Shown piece after piece: positions 25,719 through 34,545 of a stretch of DNA of 64,000 bases. Numbering within the stretch: the stretch's first letter is position 1; each line of letters starts with the position of its first letter. Both the position numbers and the translations under genes were made by a program. The stretch lies in contig NZ_CP012382.1 of NCBI RefSeq assembly GCF_001267885.1, positions 5,009,001 to 5,073,000 of the forward strand, written 5' to 3'. Under the pieces are notes generated by a model. The model was not told the origin of the DNA. It searched no databases and worked only from the letters and a program-made list of their open reading frames with translations. The stretch is from Streptomyces ambofaciens ATCC 23877 (lineage in GTDB: Bacteria; Actinomycetota; Actinomycetes; Streptomycetales; Streptomycetaceae).

Positions 25719-26036
25719 TCAAAAATCGAGGCGTTCCCGGCGTACCGAGTAGCCGACGAAGCCGGCCCCGAGACCGAGGCAGAGGGCGCCGCCGACGACG
25801 TACGGAGTGCTGTCGAAGCTGCCGGTGTCGGCCAGGCGGGTGGTGCCCTCGCCGGAGGCCGCCGTACCCGTGGATACGGCTCTGGCCTGCTCGGTGACCT
25901 GCGGAGACGGGGTCGCGGCGGCGGACTGGAGCACCCGTGTGTCGGGTGTCGCGTTCGCGGACGGGACGAACCACAGGGCACACAGCAGGCCGCCCGCGGC
26001 GGCGGCGGTCAGCAACGGACGGCGAGCGGATGACAC
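25719..26036 (-). CDS. Small surface protein with LADTG sortase signal
   Basis: This 105-residue protein has a signal peptide (MSSARRPLLTAAAAGGLLCALWFVPSANA). A short Thr/Ala/Ser-rich mature region follows, then TRLADTGS, a hydrophobic helix (about residues 78-97) and the basic tail RRERLDF. The order LAxTG, helix, positive tail is the class E sortase cell-wall sorting signal used for chaplins in Streptomyces. Processing would leave a mature peptide of only about 45 residues linked to the wall. GTG 26036 has AAGGGG upstream. The function of the displayed peptide is unknown. An L,D-transpeptidase gene lies close by. Confidence 0.78.
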   Translation of the reverse strand: MSSARRPLLTAAAAGGLLCALWFVPSANATPDTRVLQSAAATPSPQVTEQARAVSTGTAASGEGTTRLADTGSFDSTPYVVGGALCLGLGAGFVGYSVRRERLDF

Positions 26037-26145
26037 GGAATATCGATCCCCTTGTGGCGCTGGCGAATTGGCCGTGTGGGCAGATGTTAGTGAAAGGCGC
26101 GGGTCACGGGAAAGTCACGGGAGGGGCCGGCCTTACGCTCCGGAC

Positions 26146-26499
26146 ATGAGCACTCCAGAGACATCACGTTTTGTACGGATTCGCGTCGACCTCGTCCTCG
26201 CGGTCGACGACGACGAGGCCGTCACGGGGGCCGCGCTCCAGGCACTCACCGACGACGCCGACCTGCCCGACGCGGAGCGCGCGCAGGCGGAGCGCGCCGT
26301 GGCGGAGGACGCCGCCGAGGCCCTGGCCCACATCGTCGACCCGTTCGACCTGGTCAGCGCGGTGCCCGGGGTGGAGCTCCAGCAGGCCTCCTGGAGCAGT
26401 GAACTGATCGACTACGACCCCGATTCGTCCGAGTGGGACCTCGGCGAGGATGATGGCGACGAGAACGACCCGGAAGACGAGGAAATGACGGTCGGCTGA
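26146..26499 (+). CDS. Acidic protein of unknown function
   Basis: This 117-residue protein is very acidic. It starts with STPETSRFVRIRVDLVLAVDDDEAVTGAALQALTDD, has a helical middle and ends in an Asp/Glu cluster (DLGEDDGDENDPEDEE). No signal peptide, transmembrane segment or known motif is seen, so it should be cytosolic. TACGCT ends 6 nt before ATG 26146 without a ribosome binding site, again suggesting a leaderless mRNA. It is followed by a strong terminator. I do not recognise the family. Confidence 0.72.
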   Translation: MSTPETSRFVRIRVDLVLAVDDDEAVTGAALQALTDDADLPDAERAQAERAVAEDAAEALAHIVDPFDLVSAVPGVELQQASWSSELIDYDPDSSEWDLGEDDGDENDPEDEEMTVG

Positions 26500-26520
26500 C
26501 GCGGTGTGGGGAAACTCGTG

Positions 26521-26548
26521 ACCCCGGGCGGCAACCACCGCCCGGGGT
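26521..26548 (+). terminator. Hairpin terminator with T-rich tail
   Basis: ACCCCGGGCGG (26521-26531) pairs perfectly with CCGCCCGGGGT (26538-26548) around CAACCA, followed by TTTCGTCGTCT. It ends the short acidic-protein gene upstream. Confidence 0.85.
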
Positions 26549-26731
26549 TTCGTCGTCTCAGGGGGCGCGCACCGGCCCGCCTCCCGTCGCACGTCAGCGT
26601 CCGCCTCCGCGGAAACGTGGCATGCCCCACACCGGGCAGCGATGTGGAACGGGACGAACCGGTCGTAGCGTTGGAAGTTCTGACGGGGAATCTCGGGGTT
26701 TCCGGAATCGGCAACGATGGAGAAGCGTGTG

Positions 26732-27976
26732 ATGACGGACGGTAAGCGGCGCAAGGGCCTGGCGGCCGCGTCCGCACTGCTCGGCGGTGTGTTGGTGCTC
26801 TCGGCATGTTCCGGTAGCGACGCCGAGACCTCCGGTGGTGGGGACAGGACCTCGCAGGCGGAGGCCGACGCGGCCGCGGCCAAGGAGTCGTCCGAGGCAC
26901 AGATCAAGATCACCCCCGACGACGGCTCGGACAACGCCTCCATCAACAACTCGGCCGGCGTCACCGTGAGCAAGGGAACGCTCACCGAGGTGAAGATGAC
27001 CGCCACCGACGGCACCGAGGTCAGCGGCCAGATATCGTCGGACAAGACCAGCTGGAAGCCCACCGGCCAGCTGGAGCGGGCCACCACCTACAAGCTGACG
27101 GCGACCGCGCAGGACTCCGAGGGCCGCGCCGCCCACGAGAACGCGTCGTTCACCACGGTCTCCCCGAAGAACAGCTTCATCGGCACCTTCACCCCGGACG
27201 ACGGCAAGACCGTCGGTGTCGGCATGCCCGTGTCGATCAACTTCGACAAGGAGATCACCGACAAGGCCGCCGTCCAGAAGGGCATCACGGTCAACACCAC
27301 CAGCGGCCAGGAAGTCGCCTGCCACTGGTTCAGCACCCAGCGCATGGACTGCCGCCCCGAGGACTACTGGCAGGAGGGCGCGACCGTCACCCTCAAGCTG
27401 GCGCTCGACGGTGTCGAGGGCGCCGAGGGCGTCTACGGCGTCCAGCAGAAGACGGTCAGCTTCAAGATCGGCCGCAACCAGGTCTCGTACGTCGACGCGA
27501 AGACCAAGCAGATGAAGGTCACGCAGGACGGCAAGACCGTCAAGACGATCCCGATCTCCGCGGGCTCGCCGGAGAACAAGACCTACGAAGGTCAGATGGT
27601 GATCTCCGAGAAGTACAAGGAGACCCGGATGGACGGATCGACGGTCGGCTTCACCGACGACGACGGCAAGGGCGAGTACGACATCAAGGACGTGCCCCAC
27701 GCCATGCGCCTGAGCACCTCCGGCACCTTCATCCACGGCAACTACTGGGGCAAGGGCATCTTCGGCAGCGCCAACACCAGCCACGGCTGCGTGGGCCTGG
27801 CCGACGCCAAGGGTGCCGACGACCCGAACACGCCGGGCGCCTGGTTCTACGACAACTCCATCGTCGGTGACGTGGTCGTCGTCCAGAACACCGGCGACAA
27901 GACCATCGCCCCGGACAACGGCCTCAACGGCTGGAACATGGACTGGGCCCAGTGGAAGGCGGGTTCGGCGGTCTGA
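26732..27976 (+). CDS. L,D-transpeptidase lipoprotein (YkuD domain)
   Basis: This 414-residue exported enzyme is expected to make 3-3 cross-links in peptidoglycan. A lipobox (VLVLSAC, Cys at about residue 26) shows membrane anchoring. Two Ig-like domains follow (about 60-145 and 150-250, the second with the NFDKEITDKAAV type of Ldt fold), then a YkuD catalytic domain ending in FIHGNYWG and SHGCVGL, with the active-site Cys and His. ATG 26732 was chosen because GGAGAAG (26719-26725) lies six nucleotides upstream; ATG 26717 would overlap that site. The layout matches mycobacterial LdtMt-type proteins. It stands alone between two terminators. Confidence 0.93.
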   Translation: MTDGKRRKGLAAASALLGGVLVLSACSGSDAETSGGGDRTSQAEADAAAAKESSEAQIKITPDDGSDNASINNSAGVTVSKGTLTEVKMTATDGTEVSGQISSDKTSWKPTGQLERATTYKLTATAQDSEGRAAHENASFTTVSPKNSFIGTFTPDDGKTVGVGMPVSINFDKEITDKAAVQKGITVNTTSGQEVACHWFSTQRMDCRPEDYWQEGATVTLKLALDGVEGAEGVYGVQQKTVSFKIGRNQVSYVDAKTKQMKVTQDGKTVKTIPISAGSPENKTYEGQMVISEKYKETRMDGSTVGFTDDDGKGEYDIKDVPHAMRLSTSGTFIHGNYWGKGIFGSANTSHGCVGLADAKGADDPNTPGAWFYDNSIVGDVVVVQNTGDKTIAPDNGLNGWNMDWAQWKAGSAV

Positions 27977-28037
27977 CGGACGGAGGTCCGGCAGTGTGAC
28001 GCCGAACGACCCGCGGTCATCCGCGACTTCGGCCGGG

Positions 28038-28071
28038 CGCCCGTCGCCCCCCTCACCGGGGGCGGCGGGCG
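28038..28071 (+). terminator. Terminator after the L,D-transpeptidase
   Basis: CGCCCG-T-CGCCCCC (28038-28051) pairs with GGGGGCG-G-CGGGCG (28058-28071) with a single mismatch and a 6-nt loop. The remaining 28072-28284 stretch of this 486-nt gap holds no credible gene. Confidence 0.75.
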
Positions 28072-28284
28072 TCCGGCGTCTCCGGCTTCTCACCCTCCCC
28101 TCGCCACCGGCGGCGGCAGGTCCACGCTCCCGCAGACGCTGGGCGCGCCGGACCGGCCCGGCTCCGGCGCGGCCGTCCTCGACGGCACGTGGAGACCGCG
28201 CTCGTCCCGCTCGGCGTGCAGGGACCTCACGGTGACGCAGAGGGCGAGGGCGTAGTCCCCGCCCCGCGCCAACCCGTAGGTCTG

Positions 28285-28348
28285 GTAACGGACTTCGCGC
28301 GGCCCCGTTACGACGGCCCGACGGTTTGCGCACCTTCCGTGGAACCGT
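28285..28348. promoter_or_regulatory. Two successive inverted repeats upstream of the subtilase
   Basis: GTAACGG (28285-28291) and CCGTTAC (28305-28311) form a 7-bp dyad. ACGGTT (28321-28326) and AACCGT (28343-28348) form a second, 6-bp dyad. Both lie 115-180 nt before the start of the secreted protease gene and may be operator sites for its expression. Confidence 0.4.
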
Positions 28349-28462
28349 TGAGCGGATGATCTCCCCTCGGCATACTCCGAGTTCCGGGGGAGCACGCGCG
28401 TGCGAGACCGCCCCCGGCCGGGTGAACGGGGAATTCTCCCGGTACTTCCGCAAGGGGGAACG

Positions 28463-31400
28463 TTGCGCAGACATGTGAAAAGGGCCGGCGCGGCCACCGT
28501 CGCCACGGCGGCGGCCGTCGCTCTCACGGCGGGCCTGACCAGCCCGGCCGGGGCGGCCGGGGAACGGACGGCGGCCTCCGAGGACGGGACGCGGACGGCG
28601 GCCCCGGCGCGGGCCGGTGCCGCACCGGCCGCCTCCGGCGCGGCCAGGCACCGCGTCACGCTGATCACCGGCGACCGGGTCGTCGTCGACGCCAAGGGCC
28701 GCGTCGTCGGTCTGGAACGGGCCGAGGGCCGGGAGCACATACCCGTCCAGATCCGCAGGGCCGGCGGGCACACCCTCGTCGTCCCGGCCGACGCGGCCCG
28801 CCTGGTCGCCGACGGCAAGCTGGACCGGCGCCTCTTCGACGTCACCGAACTGAGCAGGGCCGCCACCCGCAAGGCCCAGCGGAACGGCCTGAAGGTCATC
28901 GTCGGCTACCGGGGCACCGCCGGGGCCACCAAGGCCGACGTCCGCGACGCGGGCACCCTGCGCCGCACGCTGACGTCCCTGAACGCCGACGCCGTGCAGA
29001 CCCCGCACGAGGACGCGCCCGAGCTGTGGGAGGCGGTGACCGACGGCGAGAAGACGGCCGCCGGCATCGCGCACGTGTGGCTCGACGGCGTCCGCAGGGC
29101 CAGCCTCGACAAGTCCGTCCCGCAGATCGGCGCCCCGAAGGCCTGGGCGTCCGGCTACGACGGCAAGGGCGTGCGGATCGCCGTCCTGGACACCGGCGTC
29201 GACACCACCCACCCCGACCTGAAGAAGCAGGTCGTCGCGTCGAAGAACTTCTCCGTCTCGCCCGACGCCACCGACAAGTACGGCCACGGCACCCACGTCG
29301 CCTCCATCGCCGCCGGCACCGGAGCCAAGGCGGGCGCGAAGTACAAGGGCGTGGCCCCGGGAGCCGAGCTGCTCAACGGCAAGGTGCTCAGCGACGACGG
29401 CTTCGGCGACGACTCCGGCATCCTCGCCGGCATGGAGTGGGCCGCCGACCAGGGCGCCGACATCGTCAACCTCAGCCTCGGCGGCGGCGACACCCCGGAG
29501 ATCGACCCGCTGGAAGCGCAGGTCAACAGGCTCTCCGAGGAGAAGGGCATCCTCTTCGCCATCGCCGCCGGCAACGAGGGCGAGTTCGGCGACCGGACCG
29601 TCGGCTCCCCGGGCAGCGCCGCGGCGGCCCTCACCGTCGGCGCGGTCGACGACAAGGACCGGCTCGCCTCTTTCTCCAGCACCGGCCCCGGCCTGGACGG
29701 CGCGGTCAAGCCCGACGTGACGGCCCCCGGCGTCGACATCACCGCCGCCTCCGCCAAGGGCAGCCTCATCGCCCGGGAGGAGGGCGAGAAGCCCGCCGGA
29801 TACGTCACCATCTCCGGTACGTCGATGGCGACCCCGCACGTCGCGGGCGCCGCGGCCCTCCTGAAGCAGCAGCACCCCGACTGGACGTACGCCGAGCTGA
29901 AGGGCGCGCTGACGGGGTCGGCGAAGGGCGGCACGTACACGCCCTTCCAGCAGGGCTCGGGCCGCATCCAGGTCGACAAGGCGGCCACGCAGACCGTGAT
30001 CGCCGACCCGGTGTCGCTCACCTTCGGCACCCAGCAGTGGCCGCACACCGACGACAAGCCGGTCACCAAGCGGCTGACCTACCGCAACCTCGGCACCGAG
30101 GCCGTCACGCTGAAGCTGACGTCGACCGCCACCGGCCCCCAGGGCAAGGCGGCTCCCGCCGGCTTCTTCAAGCTGGGCGCCGGCTCGGTCACCGTCCCGG
30201 CGGGCGGTAAGGCCTCGGTGGACCTCACCGCCGACACGAAGCTGGGCGGCACGGTCGACGGCGCCTACTCGGCGTACGTCACGGCGACCGGCGGCGGGCA
30301 GACCGTCCGCTCCGCCGCCACCGTGGAACGCGAGGTGGAGTCGTACGACGTCACCCTGAAGGCGCTCGGCCGCGACGGCCGGCCCACCGCGCACTACGAG
30401 ACCGACCTGACCGGGGTCTCGGGCCTCGCCACGGACACCTGGTTCACGCCGTACGAGGCCGACGGCACCGTCACCGTCCGGGTGCCCAAGGGCGGTTACA
30501 TCCTCAACTCCTCGATCCGCGTGAGCGGTGACCCGGAGGTGTGGAAGGGCGCCGACTGGATCGCCCAGCCGAAGCTGAACGTCGCGAAGAACACCACCGT
30601 CACCCTGGACGCCCGCACCGCCCGGCCCGTGAAGATCACCGCGCCGGACAAGGCGGCGAAGTCCGCGTCCGTGTCGGCGGACTACACCGTGGAGGCGGCC
30701 GGCAACACGTACAGCTACGGATGGTGGCTGGACTCCTACGAGGGTCTGCGCACCAAGCACCTCGGCCCGCGCACCACCGACGGCACGCTCAGCCAGCAGT
30801 GGGACGCGCACTGGACCAAGGGCGCCAAGGAGCAGTACGACACCGTCACCGGCGGCAAGGTCCAGCAGCTCGCCACCGGTTACACCCGGCACTACAAGAG
30901 CGGCGAGCTGGCCACCCTCAAGGCCGGCCTCGGCGCCTCCGCGAGCGGCAAGAAGGGAGCCGTCTCCGCGACCGGCTGGCTGCCCGGCGGCACGGGCGGC
31001 TCCTCGCTCGGCATCGAGCAGACCCTGCCCGGCACCCGCACCCTGCACCTGTCCACCGGCAGCGGCGTGACCTGGGACCTCGGCTTCGAGCAGTACGGAG
31101 GCCGGGACGCCGACGGATTCCCGGTCGTGGAGGCCGGCTACCTGTCCGACGGCGCCCAGCGCTACAAGGCGGGCAAGAGCTACGCGACGACCTTCAACAC
31201 CGCCGTGTTCGCTCCGCGCCTCACCACGGACGCGGGCCTGTTCCGCGACGGCAACGCCATCACCGGGATGCTCCCGCTCTTCGCCGACGGCAAGGGCCAC
31301 GCGGGCTCCTCGGTCTTCACGTCGGTCGCCACCACCCTCTACCGCAACGGCACCAAGGTCGGCTCCCACCAGGACCCGCTGTTCGGCGAGGGCGAGTTCA

Positions 31401-31834
31401 AGGTCCCCTCGGGTGACGCCCGGTACCGGCTGACGACGTCCGTCAAGCGCTCCGCCAAGGTCGCCGCGGCCTCCAGCCGCATCGACGCGAGCTGGACGTT
31501 CCGCTCCAAGAAGACCTCCCGCCTCACCGAGCTGCCCGCGTCCACCGCCCGCTTCGCCGCGGCCACCGGCCTCGACAGCAAGGTCGCGGCTGGCAAGCAG
31601 GCCACCGTCCCGGTCACCGTCGAGGGCGCGGCCGCCGGCCGCAACCTCAAGTCCCTGACGGTCCACGTGTCGTACGACCACGGCAAGACCTGGAAGAAGG
31701 TCACCGTGAAGAAGGGGAAGATCAGCGTCAAGAACCCGTCGAAGGGGAAGTCCCTCTCCTTCCGCGCCAAGATCGTCGACAAGAAGTCCAACGAGTCGGT
31801 GATCTCGGTCTACGACGCGTATTACGGCAAGTAG
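28463..31834 (+). CDS. Large secreted subtilisin-family serine protease
   Basis: This 1123-residue exported protease has a signal peptide (RRHVKRAGAATVATAAAVALTAGLTSPAGAA), a propeptide of about 190 residues, then the S8 domain with the full triad: VLDTGVDTTHPDL (Asp), YGHGTHVASIAAG (His) and GTSMATPHVAG (Ser), plus AAGNEG for the oxyanion hole. About 600 C-terminal residues are beta-rich and of unknown function, ending with a Lys-rich YDHGKTWKKVTVKKGK-type module. TTG 28463 is chosen because AAGGGGGAA lies just upstream; GTG 28475 is the alternative. It is monocistronic: a terminator follows at 31850. Its role is probably extracellular protein breakdown or processing. Confidence 0.92.
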   Translation: MRRHVKRAGAATVATAAAVALTAGLTSPAGAAGERTAASEDGTRTAAPARAGAAPAASGAARHRVTLITGDRVVVDAKGRVVGLERAEGREHIPVQIRRAGGHTLVVPADAARLVADGKLDRRLFDVTELSRAATRKAQRNGLKVIVGYRGTAGATKADVRDAGTLRRTLTSLNADAVQTPHEDAPELWEAVTDGEKTAAGIAHVWLDGVRRASLDKSVPQIGAPKAWASGYDGKGVRIAVLDTGVDTTHPDLKKQVVASKNFSVSPDATDKYGHGTHVASIAAGTGAKAGAKYKGVAPGAELLNGKVLSDDGFGDDSGILAGMEWAADQGADIVNLSLGGGDTPEIDPLEAQVNRLSEEKGILFAIAAGNEGEFGDRTVGSPGSAAAALTVGAVDDKDRLASFSSTGPGLDGAVKPDVTAPGVDITAASAKGSLIAREEGEKPAGYVTISGTSMATPHVAGAAALLKQQHPDWTYAELKGALTGSAKGGTYTPFQQGSGRIQVDKAATQTVIADPVSLTFGTQQWPHTDDKPVTKRLTYRNLGTEAVTLKLTSTATGPQGKAAPAGFFKLGAGSVTVPAGGKASVDLTADTKLGGTVDGAYSAYVTATGGGQTVRSAATVEREVESYDVTLKALGRDGRPTAHYETDLTGVSGLATDTWFTPYEADGTVTVRVPKGGYILNSSIRVSGDPEVWKGADWIAQPKLNVAKNTTVTLDARTARPVKITAPDKAAKSASVSADYTVEAAGNTYSYGWWLDSYEGLRTKHLGPRTTDGTLSQQWDAHWTKGAKEQYDTVTGGKVQQLATGYTRHYKSGELATLKAGLGASASGKKGAVSATGWLPGGTGGSSLGIEQTLPGTRTLHLSTGSGVTWDLGFEQYGGRDADGFPVVEAGYLSDGAQRYKAGKSYATTFNTAVFAPRLTTDAGLFRDGNAITGMLPLFADGKGHAGSSVFTSVATTLYRNGTKVGSHQDPLFGEGEFKVPSGDARYRLTTSVKRSAKVAAASSRIDASWTFRSKKTSRLTELPASTARFAAATGLDSKVAAGKQATVPVTVEGAAAGRNLKSLTVHVSYDHGKTWKKVTVKKGKISVKNPSKGKSLSFRAKIVDKKSNESVISVYDAYYGK

Positions 31835-31849
31835 ACCGCACATGTGAAC

Positions 31850-31883
31850 AGCCTGCCCGGAGCCCGATGGCGCCGGGCAGGCT
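31850..31883 (+). terminator. Subtilase terminator
   Basis: AGCCTGCCCGG (31850-31860) pairs perfectly with CCGGGCAGGCT (31873-31883) with a 12-nt loop, starting 16 nt after the stop codon. Confidence 0.82.
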
Positions 31884-32113
31884 ACTGTGTCGGATCGGCT
31901 TATGCGAGGGTTCCGTGCTCACCTGGCCTGGCCGACCCCTCCACACCTCGAACGGCCATCCCGTCATGGCGGGCTTCGTGTACGGCTCCGAGGCGCCGAC
32001 GACCACGACATCCAGTCCATCAGGCACGTACCCGGCCTCTGGACCCGTCTGCGTGGAAGAATGGATCACCGTACCGTCGGCTCAGTCGCATGGCCGTCGT
32101 CGAGGGGAGAGGC

Positions 32114-33841
32114 GTGTCGGGGAGTTCCGCGTCCTGGCTTTCCGCCAAGAAGTGCGAACGGGCTTGGTTGGAGGCGATGGCATGTCTCCAGCGGGGTCGC
32201 AAGGACCAGGCTGCACATTTGTTCGACATGGCTGTGCGGCACGACCGGTCGGCCGCCGACGCATGGCTGGGACTGCACGCCATGGGCTACCGCCAATCCG
32301 AGGCGGTCGACATGATGGCCCGCAACATGGCGACGTTCGGAGCCTTGCGCGGGAAACTGGGCCGCCCGCTGGAGTCTCGCTTCGATCTGGGCTTCCATGT
32401 CACCTTCCGGCTCCGGACGCAGCGTGACCTCTGGCTCGCCGTAATGGCCCGGCTTTTGACCGAGAGGCGGCTGGACGAGGCATGGCTGTCACTCGAACGC
32501 GCCTACCTGGACTGTGACGAAACCCGGTTCATCTGTGCCAGGTACGCCTTCCTGAGAAGGGACTGGCCGCTTGTCCTCACCTTTTCCCAGTCGATCACTG
32601 ACGGCTTCCTGCGCGACGAGTCGCAGCTCTATGTGGCGCGGGCGCTGGTGGAGCAGGGCGTCCACCACGAAGCACTGAACGTGCTCGCCCCGCTGCCTCA
32701 ACGCTTTGAAGCCGAGGGCAGGTTCGACGGAGAGGTGGCCTTCGTGCGGGGCCTCGCCGCGGAGGGGCTGGGCCGGTCCGAAGAGGCGTTGCGCCACTTC
32801 CAGTACGCGTATCGATGCTCCCCGGGTCTGCTCGACGTGGCCAACAGGGCGGGAGTCGCGACATCCGCCCCCGAAGCGATCGCCGTACCCGCCCCACCCT
32901 CGCGGCCACCGGCCGAAGCTTCTCCTGCCCCCACCACGCCGAATCGTGAATCAGACGGCTCGCCGACGAGAGAAGACACTCTGGCCGACGCCCTGTCCCT
33001 GCTGGACGACATGGTGGGACTCGACCCGGTCAAGCGCCAAGTACGCGCTCTGACCGCTCAACTGCGCATGTCCACCCTCCGCGCGGAGCAGGGACTCCCG
33101 TCCACCGCGGCCCCGCAGCACCTTGTGTTCGCGGGTCCGCCGGGTACCGGCAAGACGACCGTCGCTCGCATCATCGGGAAGGTCTTCGCCGGTCTCGGCC
33201 TCCTGGAGAAGGGACAGGTCGTCGAGGCACAGCGTCCGGACCTGGTCGGCCAGCACCTCGGCGAGACGGCGCTCAAGACAAGCAAGATGATCGACGCGGC
33301 CCTCGATGGAGTGCTGTTCATCGACGAGGCCTACGCACTGTGCAACAGCGGGTACAGCGGGGGCGACGCCTTCGGCACGGAGGCGCTGCAGGTCTTGCTC
33401 AAGCGGGCGGAGGACGATCGGGACAGGCTCGTCATCGTCCTGGCCGGCTACCCGGACGAGATCGCCGAACTACTGGCCACCAACCCCGGTCTCGCCTCCC
33501 GCTTCACCGGCAGGGTCGACTTCCCCGCGTACTCCGCGGCCGAGTTGGGGCTCATCGCCCGGCGCATCGTGGAGACGCATGGCGATGTGCTGGACGAGGA
33601 GGCTATGTACGCGCTGGACGCCGTCTGCGGCAGCGTCGTCGACGACGGGCTGGCCGACCGGCTGGGCAACGGCCGCTTCGCCCGCGAGCTGTGCCGGAAG
33701 GCAGCCGCGCTGCGCGACCTACGCGTGTTCGAGGTCCACGGTGGTTCCGGCACGCCTTCCCGGGAGGACATCACCACGCTGCGCCTGGCAGACATCACGG
33801 CCGCCTATCGTGAGCTCCGGGCCGGAGTCACGGGCCCCTGA
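32114..33841 (+). CDS. Orphan EccA-like AAA+ ATPase (CbxX/CfxQ family)
   Basis: This 575-residue protein has the two-part layout of type VII secretion ATPase EccA. The N-terminal half is helical and TPR-like (about residues 10-260: AWLEAMACLQRGRKDQAAHLFDMAV, LYVARALVEQGVHHEAL). A proline-rich linker follows, then a CbxX/CfxQ AAA+ domain with Walker A GPPGTGKTT (341-349), Walker B VLFIDEAYAL (Asp404-Glu405), and the arginine-finger region NPGLASRFTGRVDFPAYS. GTG 32114 has GGGGAGAGG just upstream; longer starts read through noncoding DNA. No eccB, eccC, eccD, eccE, esxA or esxB gene lies in the window. Its 3' end overlaps the convergent ATP-binding gene by 37 nt. Confidence 0.88.
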   Translation: MSGSSASWLSAKKCERAWLEAMACLQRGRKDQAAHLFDMAVRHDRSAADAWLGLHAMGYRQSEAVDMMARNMATFGALRGKLGRPLESRFDLGFHVTFRLRTQRDLWLAVMARLLTERRLDEAWLSLERAYLDCDETRFICARYAFLRRDWPLVLTFSQSITDGFLRDESQLYVARALVEQGVHHEALNVLAPLPQRFEAEGRFDGEVAFVRGLAAEGLGRSEEALRHFQYAYRCSPGLLDVANRAGVATSAPEAIAVPAPPSRPPAEASPAPTTPNRESDGSPTREDTLADALSLLDDMVGLDPVKRQVRALTAQLRMSTLRAEQGLPSTAAPQHLVFAGPPGTGKTTVARIIGKVFAGLGLLEKGQVVEAQRPDLVGQHLGETALKTSKMIDAALDGVLFIDEAYALCNSGYSGGDAFGTEALQVLLKRAEDDRDRLVIVLAGYPDEIAELLATNPGLASRFTGRVDFPAYSAAELGLIARRIVETHGDVLDEEAMYALDAVCGSVVDDGLADRLGNGRFARELCRKAAALRDLRVFEVHGGSGTPSREDITTLRLADITAAYRELRAGVTGP

Positions 33842-34212
33842 ACAGCGCTGAGCGGCGGCTCTCCTTCCAGCTCGCACCAGACCGTCTTGCTGTTCGCACG
33901 CTGCTCCACGCCCCACCGCAGCGCCAGCGCGTCCAGAAGGGCGAGACCGCGTCCGCACTCGTCCGTTGCAGTGGCCGCCCGGACCAGTACGGGAAGGGCG
34001 CGCGGATCGGGGTCGGTGACCTCCACGCGGGTGTGGCCCGTTCCGGTGCCGGTCACGCGGATGGTCACGGGAGTGCCCTCGCCGAGGTGGTCGATGACAT
34101 TCGTCAGCAACTCGCTCACGCAGAGGTGGATGTCGTGGCCGTGGCGGCGCAGAAGGTGCCGCACTTCGGGAACGGCCTTCGGCGTGGCGAGCACGCTGAT
34201 CTCGACGGTCAC
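33805..34212 (-). CDS. ATP-binding anti-sigma-type protein (HATPase, RsbW-like)
   Basis: This 135-residue protein has a single GHKL ATPase domain: HLCVSELLTNVIDHLGEGTPVTIRV (N box with Asn), VEVTDPDPRALP (G1 box) and TDECGRGLALLDALALRWG (G2 box). Such stand-alone kinase domains act as anti-sigma factors or partners of XRE/DUF397 proteins in streptomycetes. Its GTG start overlaps the stop of the 73-residue gene upstream by 4 nt, so the two are coupled. It faces the EccA-like gene. Divergently placed XRE and DUF397 genes complete a whiJ/abaA-type set. Confidence 0.85.
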   Translation of the reverse strand: MTVEISVLATPKAVPEVRHLLRRHGHDIHLCVSELLTNVIDHLGEGTPVTIRVTGTGTGHTRVEVTDPDPRALPVLVRAATATDECGRGLALLDALALRWGVEQRANSKTVWCELEGEPPLSAVQGPVTPARSSR

Positions 34213-34430
34213 AGGGCAGCCGCCTCACGGAGTACGGCGGCCAGGGCCCGTGCGGTAGTGGAGTTGCAGTTCCCGAGCGCCACAAGCCCAGCGGTCGGCC
34301 CGTACGTCCCAGCGAAGGTCGGCAGGTCCACGCGGAGTGAGGGCAGGGTGATGCCGTGCAGGGTGAGCGCTGCGCGGAGTTCCTCCACGCAACGGGTCAT
34401 GTCATCGTCCGGTCGGGAGGGCTGGGGCAT
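34209..34430 (-). CDS. Small protein coupled to the anti-sigma-type ATPase
   Basis: This 73-residue protein has an acidic helical start (PDDDMTRCVEELRAALTLHGITLPSLRVD), a segment TYGPTAGLVALGNCNSTTARALAAVLREAA, no signal peptide and no transmembrane helix. Its last 4 nt overlap the start of the ATP-binding gene. GGAAAGG lies upstream of ATG 34430. Similar small proteins sit beside XRE/ATPase pairs in streptomycetes, but I know no defined role. Confidence 0.72.
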   Translation of the reverse strand: MPQPSRPDDDMTRCVEELRAALTLHGITLPSLRVDLPTFAGTYGPTAGLVALGNCNSTTARALAAVLREAAAL

Positions 34431-34453
34431 GTACGGGCACCTTTCCGTGTGCT

Positions 34454-34477
34454 CTCTGTGATGGAGTCCTCACAGAG
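34454..34477. promoter_or_regulatory. Perfect inverted repeat CTCTGTGA-8-TCACAGAG
   Basis: The 8-bp arms (34454-34461 and 34470-34477) are perfect and separated by 8 nt. They lie in the 115-nt divergent region between the small protein gene (start 34430, minus) and the XRE gene (start 34546, plus). The right arm overlaps the place of a -35 box for a TAACGT -10 at 34493-34498. It is a likely autoregulatory site for the XRE protein. Confidence 0.6.
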
Positions 34478-34545
34478 TGAGTCGTGGCGCCCTAACGTGG
34501 AAGGGATCTCGCGTCGGCAGCCCGAAGTGCGGAAGAGGCAACGCC

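Noticed and set aside
26594..31843. A 1749-residue open frame on the minus strand opposite the L,D-transpeptidase and subtilase
   Set aside because: It is a shadow of two well-supported plus-strand genes. Its composition is repetitive Arg/Gly/Val/Ala with no domain motif; long antisense frames are expected at this GC content.
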